DNA of 64,000 bases, from contig NW_027077441.1 in the NCBI RefSeq assembly GCF_963924675.1, positions 62,001 to 126,000 on the forward strand. Direction: 5' to 3'. A program made the position numbers and the translations under genes. Source of the DNA: Phocoena phocoena. Its lineage: Eukaryota; Chordata; Mammalia; Artiodactyla; Phocoenidae. Shown in pieces: positions 24,454-38,428 of this stretch. The notes beneath the pieces were generated by a model that saw only the letters and a program-made list of their open reading frames with translations, was not told the DNA's origin and ran no database searches. Each line of letters opens with the position of its first letter. Positions within the stretch are counted from its first letter, which is position 1.

Positions 24454-26200
24454 TTCAGTTCATGTGTAGTCAAGTTTACATTCCGTGTATTAGTGATATC
24501 TTATGATGTTTCTTTTTCTGTGTGACGTAGTTCACGTAGAATCACCGTACCTGCATCCACTCACTATGCCGCTACGGGCCTGATGACACAGATTTCATTG
24601 CTGAGTGATATTGCATTGTACGTACGTGCCACAACTTCTTTATCCATATTTTGCTTTCTGGGATATTTACCTGTTACTGTAGACGTGCTTCTTGTGAACA
24701 CAGCCGTCCCAAATATTGGGGTGGCTGTCTGTTTTTGATTTTAATTTCCGTAAGCTATAGGACCATAAGTGGAAGTGCCATAGACTGTGTTGCTTTGTTT
24801 CTTATGTGTTTCAGGAAACACCATACACTTCTCCAGGCTGGCTGCTGGCAATTTACATCCTGCCAATCAGCATAACAAGGTTCCCTGTTCTCCATATCCT
24901 GTCCTACCTTTCTGGATTTTACACTTTTTTCAGATGGCCCTCTTGCCCGGGGGGCAGTGAGACTTCATTGTAGTGCAGATTTCCTTTACAGGCTTGCTTG
25001 GTTGGCCAAAAAGGGCGTATGCGTTTTTTCCTGAATATATTCAGGAAAAAACGCATACGCCCTTTTTGGCCAAGTGCATCATTGTCGACGTTCTGCCTCT
25101 TTTCCTATGCTTTCAGGGCAATTCCAGTCTACCCCCTGCAATCGTTTTCCTGAAATTCTGCCCCGCTTTCAACTCCCCTTCGCAGGCTTACTTCAATATA
25201 TTTTTGGAGGATAGCTGTCATTTATAACTCTGCAGGTTTGTGAATTACAGTGCCCCTGAGCTCCTTTCTTCAACTCGCTTTCTTGTGAACTGGGCACAAA
25301 ACCGCAGGATTGCTTCAGGCCCTAATCTGTTTCGGGCAGGGCATGCTTAGCCTTTGGTAAATTCCTCTTCCTGGTGGGAAATGAGCGTTACATTTGCCCG
25401 TGCAGACACCTACAGCTAGTCTCTCATTGGTTCTCCCTATTCCTGTTCATCTTGCACAGAAATTGCAAGCTGTGCCAAACAGGAGGTTAAAGGCACTGAC
25501 TCTCCAAGCAGGGAGACTGTTAGTAAATCATCTGGAATGGTGAACCCGAGGACCAGGATACGAAAACTGAGATGCATTTTAAATCATTTCCCCATAACAC
25601 GGTGGACCATACTGTGGGTTTCACATGCATGTTTTAGCTGGAGGAAGAATCCCTTGAACCTGAAGAGTTGGGACCCATGGAATAGGTACCATACAGTATG
25701 ACTTCAAAGGGTGTGCATTTGCTCACCTAAACTCACCAATGCCATCAGCCTGAAGTGTCCAGCCTTATGTCTCAACCAGCTCTGGGTGTAGATGTGGTCA
25801 ATCCCGGTTGCATCACATGCCCTGAGTGAATTATTTAAGAATTGCTCTCTATTTCACTGTCTTTGTGTTTTGTTTTCGAAATTTATTTTGATAATGGGAT
25901 TTATCGGATTTTCACTGCTGCCTTTCGGCCGCTGTACACACCCTTGATTCTCTTACGGAGACATATATATCCATGGGTTTTAAGATTCTTCCTAGTCAGG
26001 TATATTCCTAGGCGTTGAATATGTGGTGTTGGGTCCATTTCGTTGAGCAAGGAGTAGGTCTTGTCTATTACATATTGGGCTTATGGAAAGTTATCTGTGC
26101 TAATTTCAGTCTCTGGTTTTATGCAGCACCCCAAGGCACCTTTCCCCATAAGCAAGCACTAGTTGGTTTTCTAAATTTGAGACCCTTTTCTATTTTGTAA
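24454..26200 (+). repeat. Satellite monomer 15 (type A)
   Basis: A markers throughout, but AACTCCCC in the core is an allele mostly seen in B monomers. Private GACGTGCTTC, AAGGTTCCC, CATGCTTAG and GCCATCAGCC. The palindrome is at 25,002-25,073. Confidence 0.95.
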
Positions 26201-27947
26201 TTCAGTTCATGTGTAGTCAAGTTTACATTCCGTGTATTCGTGATATCTTATGATGTTTCTTTTTCTGTGTGACGTAGTTCACGTAGAATCACCGTACCTG
26301 CATCCACTCACTATGCCGCTATGGGCCTGATGACACAGATTTCATTGCTGAGTGATATTGCATTGTACGTACGTGCCACAAGTTCTTTATCCATTTTTTG
26401 CTTTCTGGGATATTTACCTGATACTGTAGACGAGATTCTTGTGAACACAGCCGTCTCAAATATTGGGGTGGCTGTCTGTTTTTGATTTTAATTTCCGTAA
26501 GCTATAGGACCATAAGTGGAAGTGCCATAGGCTGTGTTGCTTTGTTTCTTTCGTGTTTCAGGAAACACCATACACTTCTCCAGGGTGGCTGCTGGCAATT
26601 TACATCCTGCCAATCAGCATAACAAGGCTCCCTGTTCTCCATATCCTGTCCTACCTTTCTGGATTTTACACTTTTTTCAGATGGCCCTTTTGCCAGGGGG
26701 GCAGTGAGACTTCATTGTAGTGCAGATTTCATTTACAGGCTTGCTTGGTTGGCCAAAAAGGGCGTATGCGTTTTTTCCTGAATATATTCAGGAAAAAACG
26801 CATACGCCCTTTTTGGCCAAGTGCATCATTGTCGACGTTCTGCCTCTTTTCCTATGCTTTCAGGGCAATTCCAGTCTACCCCCTGCAATCGTTTTCCTGA
26901 AATTCTGCCCCGCTTTCAACTCCCCTTCGCAGGCTTACTTCAATATATTTTTGGAGGATAGCTGTCATTTATAACTCTGCAGGTTTGTGAATTACAGTGC
27001 CCCTGAGCTCCTTTCTTCAACTCGCTTTCTTGTGAGCGGGGCACAAAACCACAGGATTGCTTCAGGCCCTAATCTGTTTCGGGCAGGGCATGCTGAGCCT
27101 TTGGTTAATTCCTCTTCCTCGTGGGAAATGAGCGTTACATTTGCCCGTGCAGACACCTACAGCTAGTCTCTCATTGGTTCTCCCTATTCCTGTTCATTTT
27201 GCACAGAAATTGCAAGCTGTGCCAAAGAGGAGGTTAAAGGCACTGACTCTCCAAGCGGGGAGAGTGTTAGTAAAGCATCTGGAATGGTGAACCCGAGGAC
27301 CAGGATACGAAAACTGAGATGCATTTTAAATCATTTCCCAATCACATGGTGGACGATACTCTTGGTTTCCCATGCATGTTTTAGCTGGAGGAAGAATCCC
27401 TTGAACCTGGAGAGTTGGGACCCATGGAATGGGTACCATGCAGTATGACTTCAAAGGGTCTGCATTTGCTCACCAAAACTCACCAATGCTATCAGCCTGA
27501 AGTGTCCAGCCTTATGTCTCAACCAGCTCTGGGTGTAGATGTGTTAAATCCCGGTTGCATCACATGCCCTGAGTGAATTATTTAAGAATTGCTCTCTATT
27601 TCACTGTCTTTATGATTTTTTTTTGAAATTTATTTTGATAATGGGATTTATCGGATTTTCACTGCTGCGTTTATGCCGCTGTACACACGCTTGATTCTCT
27701 TACGGAGACATATATATCCATGGGTTTTAAGATTCTTCCTAGTCAGGTATATTCCTAGGCGTTGAATATGTGGTGTTGGGTCCATTTCGTTGAGCAAGGA
27801 GTAGGTCTTGTCTATTACATATTTGGCTTATGGAAAGTTATCTGTGCTAATTTCAGTCTCTGGTTTTATGAAGCACCCCAACGCACCTTTCCCCATAAGC
27901 AAGCACTAGTTGGTTTTCTAAATTTGAGACCCTGTTCTGTTTTGTAA
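26201..27947 (+). repeat. Satellite monomer 16 (type B)
   Basis: B markers; private GACGAGATTC, GTGAGCGGGGC, CCACAGG and TTCCTCGTGG; the GGGCATGCTG allele is A-like. The palindrome is at 26,749-26,820. Confidence 0.95.
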
Positions 27948-29694
27948 TTCAGTTCATGTGTAGTCAAGTTTACATTCTGTGTATTAGTGATATCTTATGA
28001 TGTTTCTTTTTCTGTGTGACGTAGTTCACGTAGAATCACCGTACCTGCATCCACTCACTATGCCGCTACGGGCCTGATGACACAGATTTCATTGCTGAGT
28101 GATATTGCATTGTACGTACGTGCCACAACTTCTTTATCCATATTTTGCTTTCTGGGATATTTACCTGTTACTGTAGACGAGCTTCTTGTGAACACAGCCG
28201 TCCCAAATATTGGGGTGGCTGTCTGTTTTTGATTTTAATTTCCGTAAGCTATAGGACCATAAGTGGAAGTGCCATAGACTGTGTTGCTTTGTTTCTTATG
28301 TGTTTCAGGAAACACCATACACTTCTCCAGGCTGGCTGCTGGCAATTTACATCCTGCCAATCAGCATAACAAGGCTCCCTGTTCTCCATATCCTGTCCTA
28401 CCTTTCTGGATTTTACACTTTTTTCAGATGGCCCTCTTGCCAGGGGGGCAGTGAGACTTCATTGTAGTGCAGATTTCCTTTACAGGCTTGCTTGGTTGGC
28501 CAAAAAGGGCGTATGCATTTTTTCCTGAATATATTCAGGAAAAAACGCATACGCCCTTTTTGGCCAAGTGCATCATTGTCGACGTTCTGCCTCTTTTCCT
28601 ATGCTTTCAGGGCAATTCCAGTCTACCCCCTGCAATCGTTTTCCTGAAATTCTGCCCCGCTTTCAAGTCCCCTTCGCAGGCTTACTTCAATATATTTTTG
28701 GAGGATAGCTGTCATTTATAACTCTGCAGGTTTGTGAATTACAGTGCCCCTGAGCTCCTTTCTTCAACTCGCTTTCTTGTGAACTGGGCACAAAACCGCA
28801 GGATTGCTTCAGGCCCTAATCTGTTTCGGGCAGGGCATGCTGAGCCTTTGGTAAATTCCTCTTCCTGGTGGGAAATGAGCGTTACATTTGCCCGTGCAGA
28901 CACCTACAGCTAGTCTCTCATTGGTTCTCCCTATTCCTGTTCATCTTGCACAGAAATTGCAAGCTGTGCCAAACAGGAGGTTAAAGGCACTGACTCTCCA
29001 AGCAGGGAGACTGTTAGTAAATCATCTGGAATGGTGAACCCGAGGACCAGGATACGAAAACTGAGATGCATTTTAAATCATTTCCCCATAACACGGTGGA
29101 CCATACTGTGGGTTTCACATGCATGTTTTAGCTGGAGGAAGAATCCCTTGAACCTGAAGAGTTGGGACCCATGGAATAGGTACCATACAGTATGACTTCA
29201 AAGGGTGTGCATTTGCTCACCTAAACTCACCAATGCTATCAGCCTGAAGTGTCCAGCCTTATGTCTCAACCAGCTCTGGGTGTAGATGTGGTCAATCCCG
29301 GTTGCATCACATGCCCTGAGTGAATTATTTAAGAATTGCTCTCTATTTCACTGTCTTTGTGTTTTGTTTTCGAAATTTATTTTGATAATGGGATTTATCG
29401 GATTTTCACTGCTGCCTTTCGGCCGCTGTACACACCCTTGATTCTCTTACGGAGACATATATATCCATGGGTTTTAAGATTCTTCCTAGTCAGGTATATT
29501 CCTAGGCGTTGAATATGTGGTGTTGGGTCCATTTCGTTGAGCAAGGAGTAGGTCTTGTCTATTACATATTGGGCTTATGGAAAGTTATCTGTGCTAATTT
29601 CAGTCTCTGGTTTTATGCAGCACCCCAAGGCACCTTTCCCCATAAGCAAGCACTAGTTGGTTTTCTAAATTTGAGACCCTTTTCTATTTTGTAA
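27948..29694 (+). repeat. Satellite monomer 17 (type A)
   Basis: A markers; TTGCCAGGGG before the palindrome is the B allele; private ACATTCTGTG. The palindrome (28,496-28,567) has one mismatch. Confidence 0.95.
28496..28567. repeat. 72-bp palindrome with one mismatch (monomer 17)
   Basis: The left arm has A at 28,517 (GTATGCA for GTATGCG), which is a CpG-to-CpA transition, with the other arm unchanged. Confidence 0.93.
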
Positions 29695-31441
29695 TTCAGT
29701 TCATGTGTAGTCAAGTTTACATTCCGTGTATTCGTGATATCTTATGATGTTTCTTTTTCTGTGTGACGTAGTTCACGTAGAATCACCGTACCTGCATCCA
29801 CTCACTATGCCGCTATGGGCCTGATGACACAGATTTCATTGCTGAGTGATATTGCATTGTACGTACGTGCCACAAGTTCTTTATCCATTTTTTGCTTTCT
29901 GGGATATTTACCTGATACTGTAGACGAGCTTCTTGTGAACACAGCCGTCTCAAATATTGGGGTGGCTGTCTGTTTTTGATTTTAATTTCCGTAAGCTATA
30001 GGACCATAAGTGGAAGTGCCATAGGCTGTGTTGCTTTGTTTCTTTCGTGTTTCAGGAAACACCATACACTTCTCCAGGGTGGCTGCTGGCAATTTACATC
30101 CTGCCAATCAGCATAACAAGGCTCCCTGTTCTCCATATCCTGTCCTACCTTTCTGGATTTTACACTTTTTTCAGATGGCCCTTTTGCCAGGGGGGCAGTG
30201 AGACTACATTGTAGTGCAGATTTCATTTACAGGCTTGCTTGGTTGGCCAAAAAGGGCGTATGCGTTTTTTCCTGAATATATTCAGGAAAAAACGCATACG
30301 CCCTTTTTGGCCAAGTGCATCATTGTCGACGTTCTGCCTCTTTTCCTATGCTTTCAGGGCAATTCCAGTCTACCCCCTGCAATCGTTTTCCTGAAATTCT
30401 GCCCCGCTTTCAAGTCCCCTTCGCAGGCTTACTTCAATATATTTTTGGAGGAAAGCTGTCATTTATAACTCTGCAGGTTTGTGAATTACAGTGCCCCTGA
30501 GCTCCTTTCTTCAACTCGCTTTCTTGTGAGCTGGGCACAAAACCGCAGGATTGCTTCAGGCCCTAATCTGTTTCCAGCAGGGCACACTGAGCCTTTGTTT
30601 AATTCCTCTTCCTGGTGAGCAATGAGCGTTACATTTGCCCGTGCAGACACCTACAGCTAGTCTCTCATTGGTTCTCCCTATTCCTGTTCATTTTGCACAG
30701 AAATTGCAAGCTGTGCCAAAGAGGAGGTTAAAGGCACTGACTCTCCAAGCGGGGAGAGTGTTAGTAAAGCATCTGGAATGGTGAACCCGAGGACCAGGAT
30801 ACGAAAACTGAGATGCATTTTAAATCATTTCCCAATCACATGGTGGACGATACTCTTGGTTTCCCATGCATGTTTTAGCTGGAGGAAGAATCCCTTGAAC
30901 CTGGAGAGTTGGGACCCATGGAATGGGTACCATGCAGTATTACTTCAAAGGGTCTGCATTTGCTCACCGAAACTCACCAATGCTATCAGCCTGAAGTGTC
31001 CAGCCTTATGTCTCAACCAGCTCTGGGTGTAGATGTGTTAAATCCCGGTTGCATCACATGCGCTGAGTGAATTATTTAAGAATTGCTCTCTATTTCACTG
31101 TCTTTATGATTTTTTTTTGAAATTTATTTTGATAATGGGATTTATCGGATTTTCACTGCTGCGTTTATGCCGCTGTACACACGCTTGATTCTCTTACGGA
31201 GACATATATATCCATGGGTTTTAAGATTCTTCCTAGTCAGGTATATTCCTAAGCGTTGAATATGTGGTGTTGGGTCCATTTCGTTGAGCAAGGAGTAGGT
31301 CTTGTCTATTACATATTTGGCTTATGGAAAGTTATCTGTGCTAATTTCAGTCTTTGGTTTTATGAAGCACCCCAACGCACCTTTCCCCATAAGCAAGCAC
31401 TAGTTGGTTTTCTAAATTTGAGACCCTGTTCTGTTTTGTAA
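29695..31441 (+). repeat. Satellite monomer 18 (type B, CCAGCAGGGCACACTG subtype)
   Basis: Private GAGACTACATTG, TGGTGAGCAATG and AGTATTACTTC; GCGCTGAG is shared with monomer 24. The palindrome is at 30,243-30,314. Confidence 0.95.
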
Positions 31442-33188
31442 TTCAGTTCATGTGTAGTCAAGTTTACATTCCGTGTATTAGTGATATCTTATGATGTTTC
31501 TTTTTCTGTGTGACGTAGTTCACGTAGAATCACCGTACCTGCATCCACTCATTATGCCGCTACGGGCCTGATGACACAGATTTCATTGCTGAGTGATATT
31601 GCATTGTACGTACGTGCCACAATTTCTTTATCCATATTTTGCTTTCTGGGATATTTACCTGTTACTGTAGATGAGCTTCTTGTGAACACAGCCGTCCCAA
31701 ATATTGGGGTGGCTGTCTGTTTTTGATTTTAATTTCCGTAATCTATAGGACCATAAGTGGAAGTGCCATAGACTGTGTTGCTTTGTTTCTTATGTGTTTC
31801 AGAAAACACCATACACTTCTCCAGGCTGGCTGCTGGCAATTTACATCCTGCCAATCAGCATAACAAGGCTCCCTGTTCTCCATATCCTGTCCTACCTTTC
31901 TGGATTTTACACTTTTTTCAGATGGCCCTCTTGCCCGGGGGGCAGTGAGACTTCATTGTAGTGCAGATTTCCTTTAGAGGCTTGCTTGGTTGGCCAAAAA
32001 GGGCGTATGCGTTTTTTCCTGAATATATTCAGGAAAAAACGCATACGCCCTTTTTGGCCAAGTGCATCATTGTCGACGTTCTGCCTCTTTTCCTATGCTT
32101 TCAGGGCAATTCCAGTCTACCCCCTGCAATCGTTTTCCTGAAATTCTGCCCCGCTTTCAACTCCTCTTCGCAGGCTTACTTCAATATATTTTTGGAGGAT
32201 AGCTGTCATTTATAACTCTGCAGGTTTGTGAATTACAGTGCCCCTGAGCTCCTTTCTTCAACTCGCTTTCTTGTGAACTGGGCACAAAACCGCAGGATTG
32301 CTTCAGGCCCTAATCTGTTTCAGGCAGGGCATGCTGAGCCTTTGGTAAATTCCTCTTCCTGGTGGGAAATGAGCGTTACATTTGCCCGTGCAGACACCTA
32401 CAGCTAGTCTCTCATTGGTTCTCCCTATTCCTGTTCATCTTGCACAGAAATTGCAAGCTGTGCCAAACAGGAGGTTAAAGGCACTGACTCTCCAAGCAGG
32501 GAGACTGTTAGTAAATCATCTGGAATGGTGAACCCGAGGACCAGGATACGAAAACTGAGATGCATTTTAAATCATTTCCCCATAACACGGTGGACCATAC
32601 TGTGGGTTTCACATGCATGTTTTAGCTGGAGGAAGAATCCCTTGAACCTGAAGAGTTGGGACCCATGGAATAGGTACCATACAGTATGACTTCAAAGGGT
32701 GTGCATTTGCTCACCTCAACTCACCAATGCTATCAGCCTGAAGTGTCCAGCCTTATGTCTCAACCAGCTCTGGGTGTAGATGTGGTCAATCCCGGTTGCA
32801 TCACATGCCCTGAGTGAATTATTTAAGAATTGCTCTCTATTTCACTGTCTTTGTGTTTTGTTTTCGAAATTTATTTTGATAATGGGATTTATCGGATTTT
32901 CACTGCTGCCTTTCGGCCGCTGTACACACCCTTGATTCTCTTACGGAGACATATATATCCATGGGTTTTAAGATTCTTCCTAGTCAGGTATATTCCTAGG
33001 CGTTGAATATGTGGTGTTGGGTCCATTTCGTTGAGCAAGGAGTAGGTCTTGTCTATTACATATTTGGCTTATGGAAAGTTATCTGTGCTAATTTCAGTCT
33101 CTGGTTTTATGAAGCACCCCAACGCACCTTTCCCCATAAGCAAGCACTAGTTGGTTTTCTAAATTTGAGACCCTGTTCTGTTTTGTAA
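31442..33188 (+). repeat. Satellite monomer 19 (A-to-B hybrid)
   Basis: Type A through ACACCCTTG, then type B from TATTTGGCTT to the end. A full A monomer follows, so the phase shifts. Private TTTAGAGGC, TGTAGATGAGC, TCAGAAAACACC and CTCCTCTTCG. The palindrome is at 31,990-32,061. Confidence 0.94.
32931..33065. other. A-to-B exchange junction in monomer 19
   Basis: The last A marker is ACACCC (to about 32,930) and the first B marker is the T at 33,065 (TATTTGG). The ~134 bp between are identical in A and B. The junction lies 1,489-1,623 bp into the unit, the same interval as the opposite junction in monomer 26. Confidence 0.85.
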
Positions 33189-34935
33189 TTCAGTTCATGT
33201 GTAGTCAAGTTTACATTCCGTGTATTAGTGATATCTTATGATGTTTCTTTTTCTGTGTGACGTAGTTCACGTAGAATCACCGTACCTGCATCCACTCACT
33301 ATGCCGCTACGGGCCTGATGACACAGATTTCATTGCTGAGTGATATTGCATTGTACGTACGTGCCACAACTTCTTTATCCATATTTTGCTTTCTGGGATA
33401 TTTACCTGTTACTGTAGACGAGCTTCTTGTGAACACAGCCGTCCCAAATATTGGGGTGGCTGTCTGTTTTTGATTTTAATTTCCGTAAGCTATAGGACCA
33501 TAAGTGGAAGTGCCATAGACTGTGTTGCTTTGTTTCTTATGTGTTTCAGGAAACACCATACACTTCTCCAGGCTGGCTGCTGGCAATTTACATCCTGCCA
33601 ATCAGCATAACAAGGCTCCCTGTTCTCCATATCCTGTCCTACCTTTCTGGATTTTACACTTTTTTCAGATGGCCCTCTTGCCCGGGGGGCAGTGAGACTT
33701 CATTGTAGTGCAGATTTCCTTTACAGGCTTGCTTGGTTGGCCAAAAAGGGCGTATGCGTTTTTTCCTGAATATATTCAGGAAAAAACGCATACGCCCTTT
33801 TTGGCCAAGTGCATCATTGTCGACGTTCTGCCTCTTTTCCTATGCTTTCAGGGCAATTCCAGTCTACCCCCTGCAATCGTTTTCCTGAAATTCTGCCCCG
33901 CTTTCAAGTCCCCTTCGCAGGCTTACTTCAATATATTTTTGGAGGATAGCTGTCATTTATAACTCTGCAGGTTTGTGAATTACAGTGCCCCTGAGCTCCT
34001 TTCTGCAACTCGCTTTCTTGTGAACTGGGCACAAAACCGCAGGATTGCTTCAGGCCCTAATCTGTTTCGGGCAGGGCATGCTGAGCCTTTGGTAAATTCC
34101 TCTTCCTGGTGGGAAATGAGCGTTACATTTGCCCGTGCAGACACCTACAGCTAGTCTCTCATTGGTTCTCCCTATTCCTGTTCATCTTGCACAGAAATTG
34201 CAAGCTGTGCCAAACAGGAGGTTAAAGGCACTGACTCTCCAAGCAGGGAGACTGTTAGTAAATCATCTGGAATGGTGAACCCGAGGACCAGGATACGAAA
34301 ACTGAGATGCATTTTAAATCATTTCCCCATAACACGGTGGACCATACTGTGGGTTTCACATGCATGTTTTAGCTGGAGGAAGAATCCCTTGAACCTGAAG
34401 AGTTGGGACCCATGGAATAGGTACCATACAGTATGACTTCAAAGGGTGTGCATTTGCTCACCTCAACTCACCAATGCTATCAGCCTGAAGTGTCCAGCCT
34501 TATGTCTCAACCAGCTCTGGGTGTAGATGTGGTCAATCCCGGTTGCATCACATGCCCTGAGTGAATTATTTAAGAATTGCTGTCTATTTCACTGTCTTTG
34601 TGTTTTGTTTTCGAAATTTATTTTGATAATGGGATTTATCGGATTTTCACTGCTGCCTTTCGGCCGCTGTACACACCCTTGATTCTCTTACGGAGACATA
34701 TATATCCATGGGTTTTAAGATTCTTCCTAGTCAGGTATATTCCTAGGCGTTGAATATGTGGTGTTGGGTCCATTTCGTTGAGCAAGGAGTAGGTCTTGTC
34801 TATTACATATTGGGCTTATGGAAAGTTATCTGTGCTAATTTCAGTCTCTGGTTTTATGCAGCACCCCAAGGCACCTTTCCCCATAAGCAAGCACTAGTTG
34901 GTTTCCTAAATTTGAGACCCTTTTCTATTTTGTAA
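33189..34935 (+). repeat. Satellite monomer 20 (type A)
   Basis: A clean A reference unit with private TTCTGCAAC, GCTGTCTATTTC and GGTTTCCTAAA. The palindrome is at 33,737-33,808. Confidence 0.95.
33720..34023 (+). repeat. Core block of the monomer without fixed A/B differences (representative, monomer 20)
   Basis: This 304-bp block contains the palindrome (33,737-33,808) and runs from just after the A/B marker in TTTCCTTTAC or TTTCATTTAC to just before the marker in GTGAACTGG or GTGAGCTGG. By hand I find no fixed A/B difference inside it, against about 13 in the 530 bp before and about 36 in the 910 bp after. The variants present in the block (AAGTCC or AACTCC; GGATAGC or GGAAAGC) are shared between A and B monomers. 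This implies exchange between the types, selection, or both. Confidence 0.75.
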
Positions 34936-36681
34936 TTCAGTTCATGTGTAGTCAAGTTTACATTCCGTGTATTCGTGATATCTTATGATGTTTCTTTTTC
35001 TGTGTGACGTAGTTCACGTAGAATCACCGTACCTGCATCCACTCACTATGCCGCTATGGGCCTGATGACACAGATTTCATTGCTGAGTGATATTGCATTG
35101 TACGTACGTGCCACAAGTTCTTTATCCATTTTTTGCTTTCTGGGATATTTACCTGATACTGTAGACGAGCTTCTTGTGAACACAGCCGTCTCAAATATTG
35201 GGGTGGCTGTCTGTTTTTGATTTTAATTTCCGTAAGCTATAGGACCATAAGTGGAAGTGCCATAGGCTGTGTTGCTTTGTTTCTTTCGTGTTTCAGGAAA
35301 CACCATACACTACTCCAGGGTGGCTGCTGGCAATTTACATCCTGCCAATCAGCATAACAAGGCTCCCTGTTCTCCATATCCTGTCCTACCTTTCTGGATT
35401 TTACACTTTTTTCAGATGGCCCTTTTGCCAGGGGGGCAGTGAGACTTCATTGTAGTGAAGATTTCATTTACAGGCTTGCTTGGTTGGCCAAAAAGGGCGT
35501 ATGCGTTTTTTCCTGAATATATTCAGGAAAAAACGCATACGCCCTTTTTGGCCAAGTGCATCATTGTCGACGTTCTGCCTCTTTTCCTATGCTTTCAGGG
35601 CAATTCCAATCTACCCCCTGCAATCGTTTTCCTGAAATTCTGCCCCGCTTTCAACTCCCCTTCGCAGGCTTACTTCAATATATTTTTGGAGGATAGCTGT
35701 CATTTATAACTCTGCAGGTTTGTGAATTACAGTGCCCCTGAGCTCCTTTCTTCAACTCGCTTTCTTGTGAGCTGGGCACAAAACCGCAGGATTGCTTCAG
35801 GCCCTAATCTGTTTCCGGCAGGGCACGCTGAGCCTTTGGTTAATTCCTCTTCCTGGTGGGAAATGAGCGTTACATTTGCCCGTGCAGACACCTACAGCTA
35901 GTCTCTCATTGGTTCTCCCTATTCCTGTTCATTTTGCACAGAAATTGCAAGCTGTGCCAAAGAGGAGGTTAAAGGCACTGACTCTCCAAGCGGGGAGAGT
36001 GTTAGTAAAGCATCTGGAATGGTGAACCCGAGGACCAGGATACGAAAACTGAGATGCATTTTAAATCATTTCCCAATCACATGGCGGACGATACTCTGGG
36101 TTCCCATGCATGTTTTAGCTGGAGGAAGAATCCCTTGAACCTGGAGAGTTGGGACCCATGGAATGGGTACCATGCAGTATGACTTCAAAGGGTCTGCATT
36201 TGCTCACCGAAACTCACCAATGCTATCAGCCTGAAATGTCCAGCCTTATGTCTCAACCAGCTCTCGGTGTAGATATGTTAAATCCCGGTTGCATCACATG
36301 CCCTGAGTGAATTATTTAAGAATTGCTCTCTATTTCACTGTCTTTATGATTTTTTTTTGAAATTTATTTTGATAATGGGATTTATCAGATTTTCACTGCT
36401 GCGTTTATGCCGCTGTACACACGCTTGATTCTCTTACGGAGACATATATATCCATGGGTTTTAAGATTCTTCCTAGTCAGGTATATTCCTAGGCGTTGAA
36501 TATGTGGTGTTGGGTCCATTTCGTTGAGCAAGGAGTAGGTCTTGTCTATTACATATTTGGCTTATGGAAAGTTATCTGTGCTAATTTCAGTCTCTGGTTT
36601 TATGAAGCACCCCAACGCACCTTTCCCCATAAGCAAGCACTAGTTGGTTTTCTAAATTTGAGACCCTCTACTGTTTTGTAA
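34936..36681 (+). repeat. Satellite monomer 21 (type B, 1,746 bp)
   Basis: One T is missing near 36,100 (CTCTGGGTTCCC), so the unit is 1,746 bp. Private GTAGTGAAGATT, CACTACTCC, GGCGGACG, GATATGTTAAAT (also in monomer 34), TTATCAG and CCCTCTACTG. The palindrome is at 35,484-35,555. Confidence 0.95.
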
Positions 36682-38428
36682 TTCAGTTCATGTGTAGTCA
36701 AGTTTACATTCCGTGTATTAGTGATATCTTATGATGTTTCTTTTTCTGTGTGACGTAGTTCACGTAGAATCACCGTACCTGCATCCACTCACTATGCCGC
36801 TATGGGCCTGATGACACAGATTTCATTGCTGAGTGATATTGCATTGTACGTACGTGCCACAACTTCTTTATCCATATTTTGCTTTCTGGGATATTTACCT
36901 GTTACTGTAGACGAGCTTCTTGTGAACACAGCCGTCCCAAATATTGGGGTGGCTGTCTGTTTTTGATTTTAATTTCCGTAAGCTATAGGACCATAAGTGG
37001 AAGTGCCATAGACTGTGTTGCTTTGTTTCTTATGTGTTTCAGGAAACACCATACACTTCTCCAGGCTGGCTGCTGGCAATTTACATCCTGCCAATCAGCA
37101 TAACAAGGCTCCCTGTTCTCCATATCCTGTCCTACCTTTCTGGATTTTACACTTTTTTCAGATGGCCCTCTTGCCCGGGGGGCAGTGAGACTTCATTGTA
37201 GTGCAGATTTCCTTTACAGGCTTGCTTGGTTGGCCAAAAAGGGCGTATGCGTTTTTTCCTGAATATATTCAGGAAAAAACGCATACGCCCTTTTTGGCCA
37301 AGTGCATCATTGTCGACGTTCTGCCTCTTTTCCTATGCTTTCAGGGCAATTCCAGTCTACCCCCTGCAATCGTTTTCCTGAAATTCTGCCCCGCTTTCAA
37401 GTCCCCTTCGCAGGCTTACTTCAATATATTTTTGGAGGATAGCTGTCATTTATAACTCTGCAGGTTTGTGAATTACAGTGCCCCTGAGCTCCTTTCTTCA
37501 ACTCGCTTTCTTGTGAACTGGGCACAAAAACGCAGGATTGCTTCAAGCCCTAATCTGTTTCGGGCAGGGCGTGCTGAGCCTTTGGTAAATTCCTCTTCCT
37601 GGTGGGAAATGAGCGTTACATTTGCCCGTGCAGACACCTACAGCTAGTCTCTCATTGGTTCTCCCTATTCCTGTTCATCTTGCACAGAAATTGCAAGCTG
37701 TGCCAAACAGGAGGTTAAAGGCACTGACTCTCCAAGCAGGGAGACTGTTAGTAAATCATCTGGAATGGTGAACCCGAGGACCAGGATACGAAAACTGAGA
37801 TGCATTTTAAATCATTTCCCCATAACACGGTGGACCATACTGTGGGTTTCACATGCATGTTTTAGCTGGAGGAAGAATCCCTTGAACCTGAAGAGTTGGG
37901 ACCCATGGAATAGGTACCATACAGTATGACTTCAAAGGGTGTGCATTTGCTCACCTAAACTCACCAATGCTATCAGCCTGAAGTGTCCAGCCTTATGTCT
38001 CAACCAGCTCTGGGTGTAGATGTGGTCAATCCCGGTTGCATCACATGCCCTGAGTGAATTATTTAAGAATTGCTCTCTATTTCACTGTCTTTGTGTTTTG
38101 TTTTCGAAATTTATTTTGATAATGGGATTTATCGGATTTTCACTGCTGCCTTTCGGCCGCTGTACACACCCTTGATTCTCTTACGGAGACATATATATCC
38201 ATGGGTTTTAAGATTCTTCCTAGTCAGGTATATTCCTAGGCGTTGAATATGTGGTGTTGGGTCCATTTCGTTGAGCAAGGAGTAGGTCTTGTCTATTACA
38301 TATTGGGCTTATGGAAAGTTATCTGTGCTAATTTCAGTCTCTGGTTTTATGCAGCACCCCAAGGCACCTTTCCCCATAAGCAAGCACTAGTTGGTTTTCT
38401 AAATTTGAGACCCTTTTCTATTTTGTAA
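36682..38428 (+). repeat. Satellite monomer 22 (type A)
   Basis: A markers with a B-like GCTATGGGCC near the start; private AAAAACGCAGG, TTCAAGCCC and GGCGTGCTG. The palindrome is at 37,230-37,301. Confidence 0.95.
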
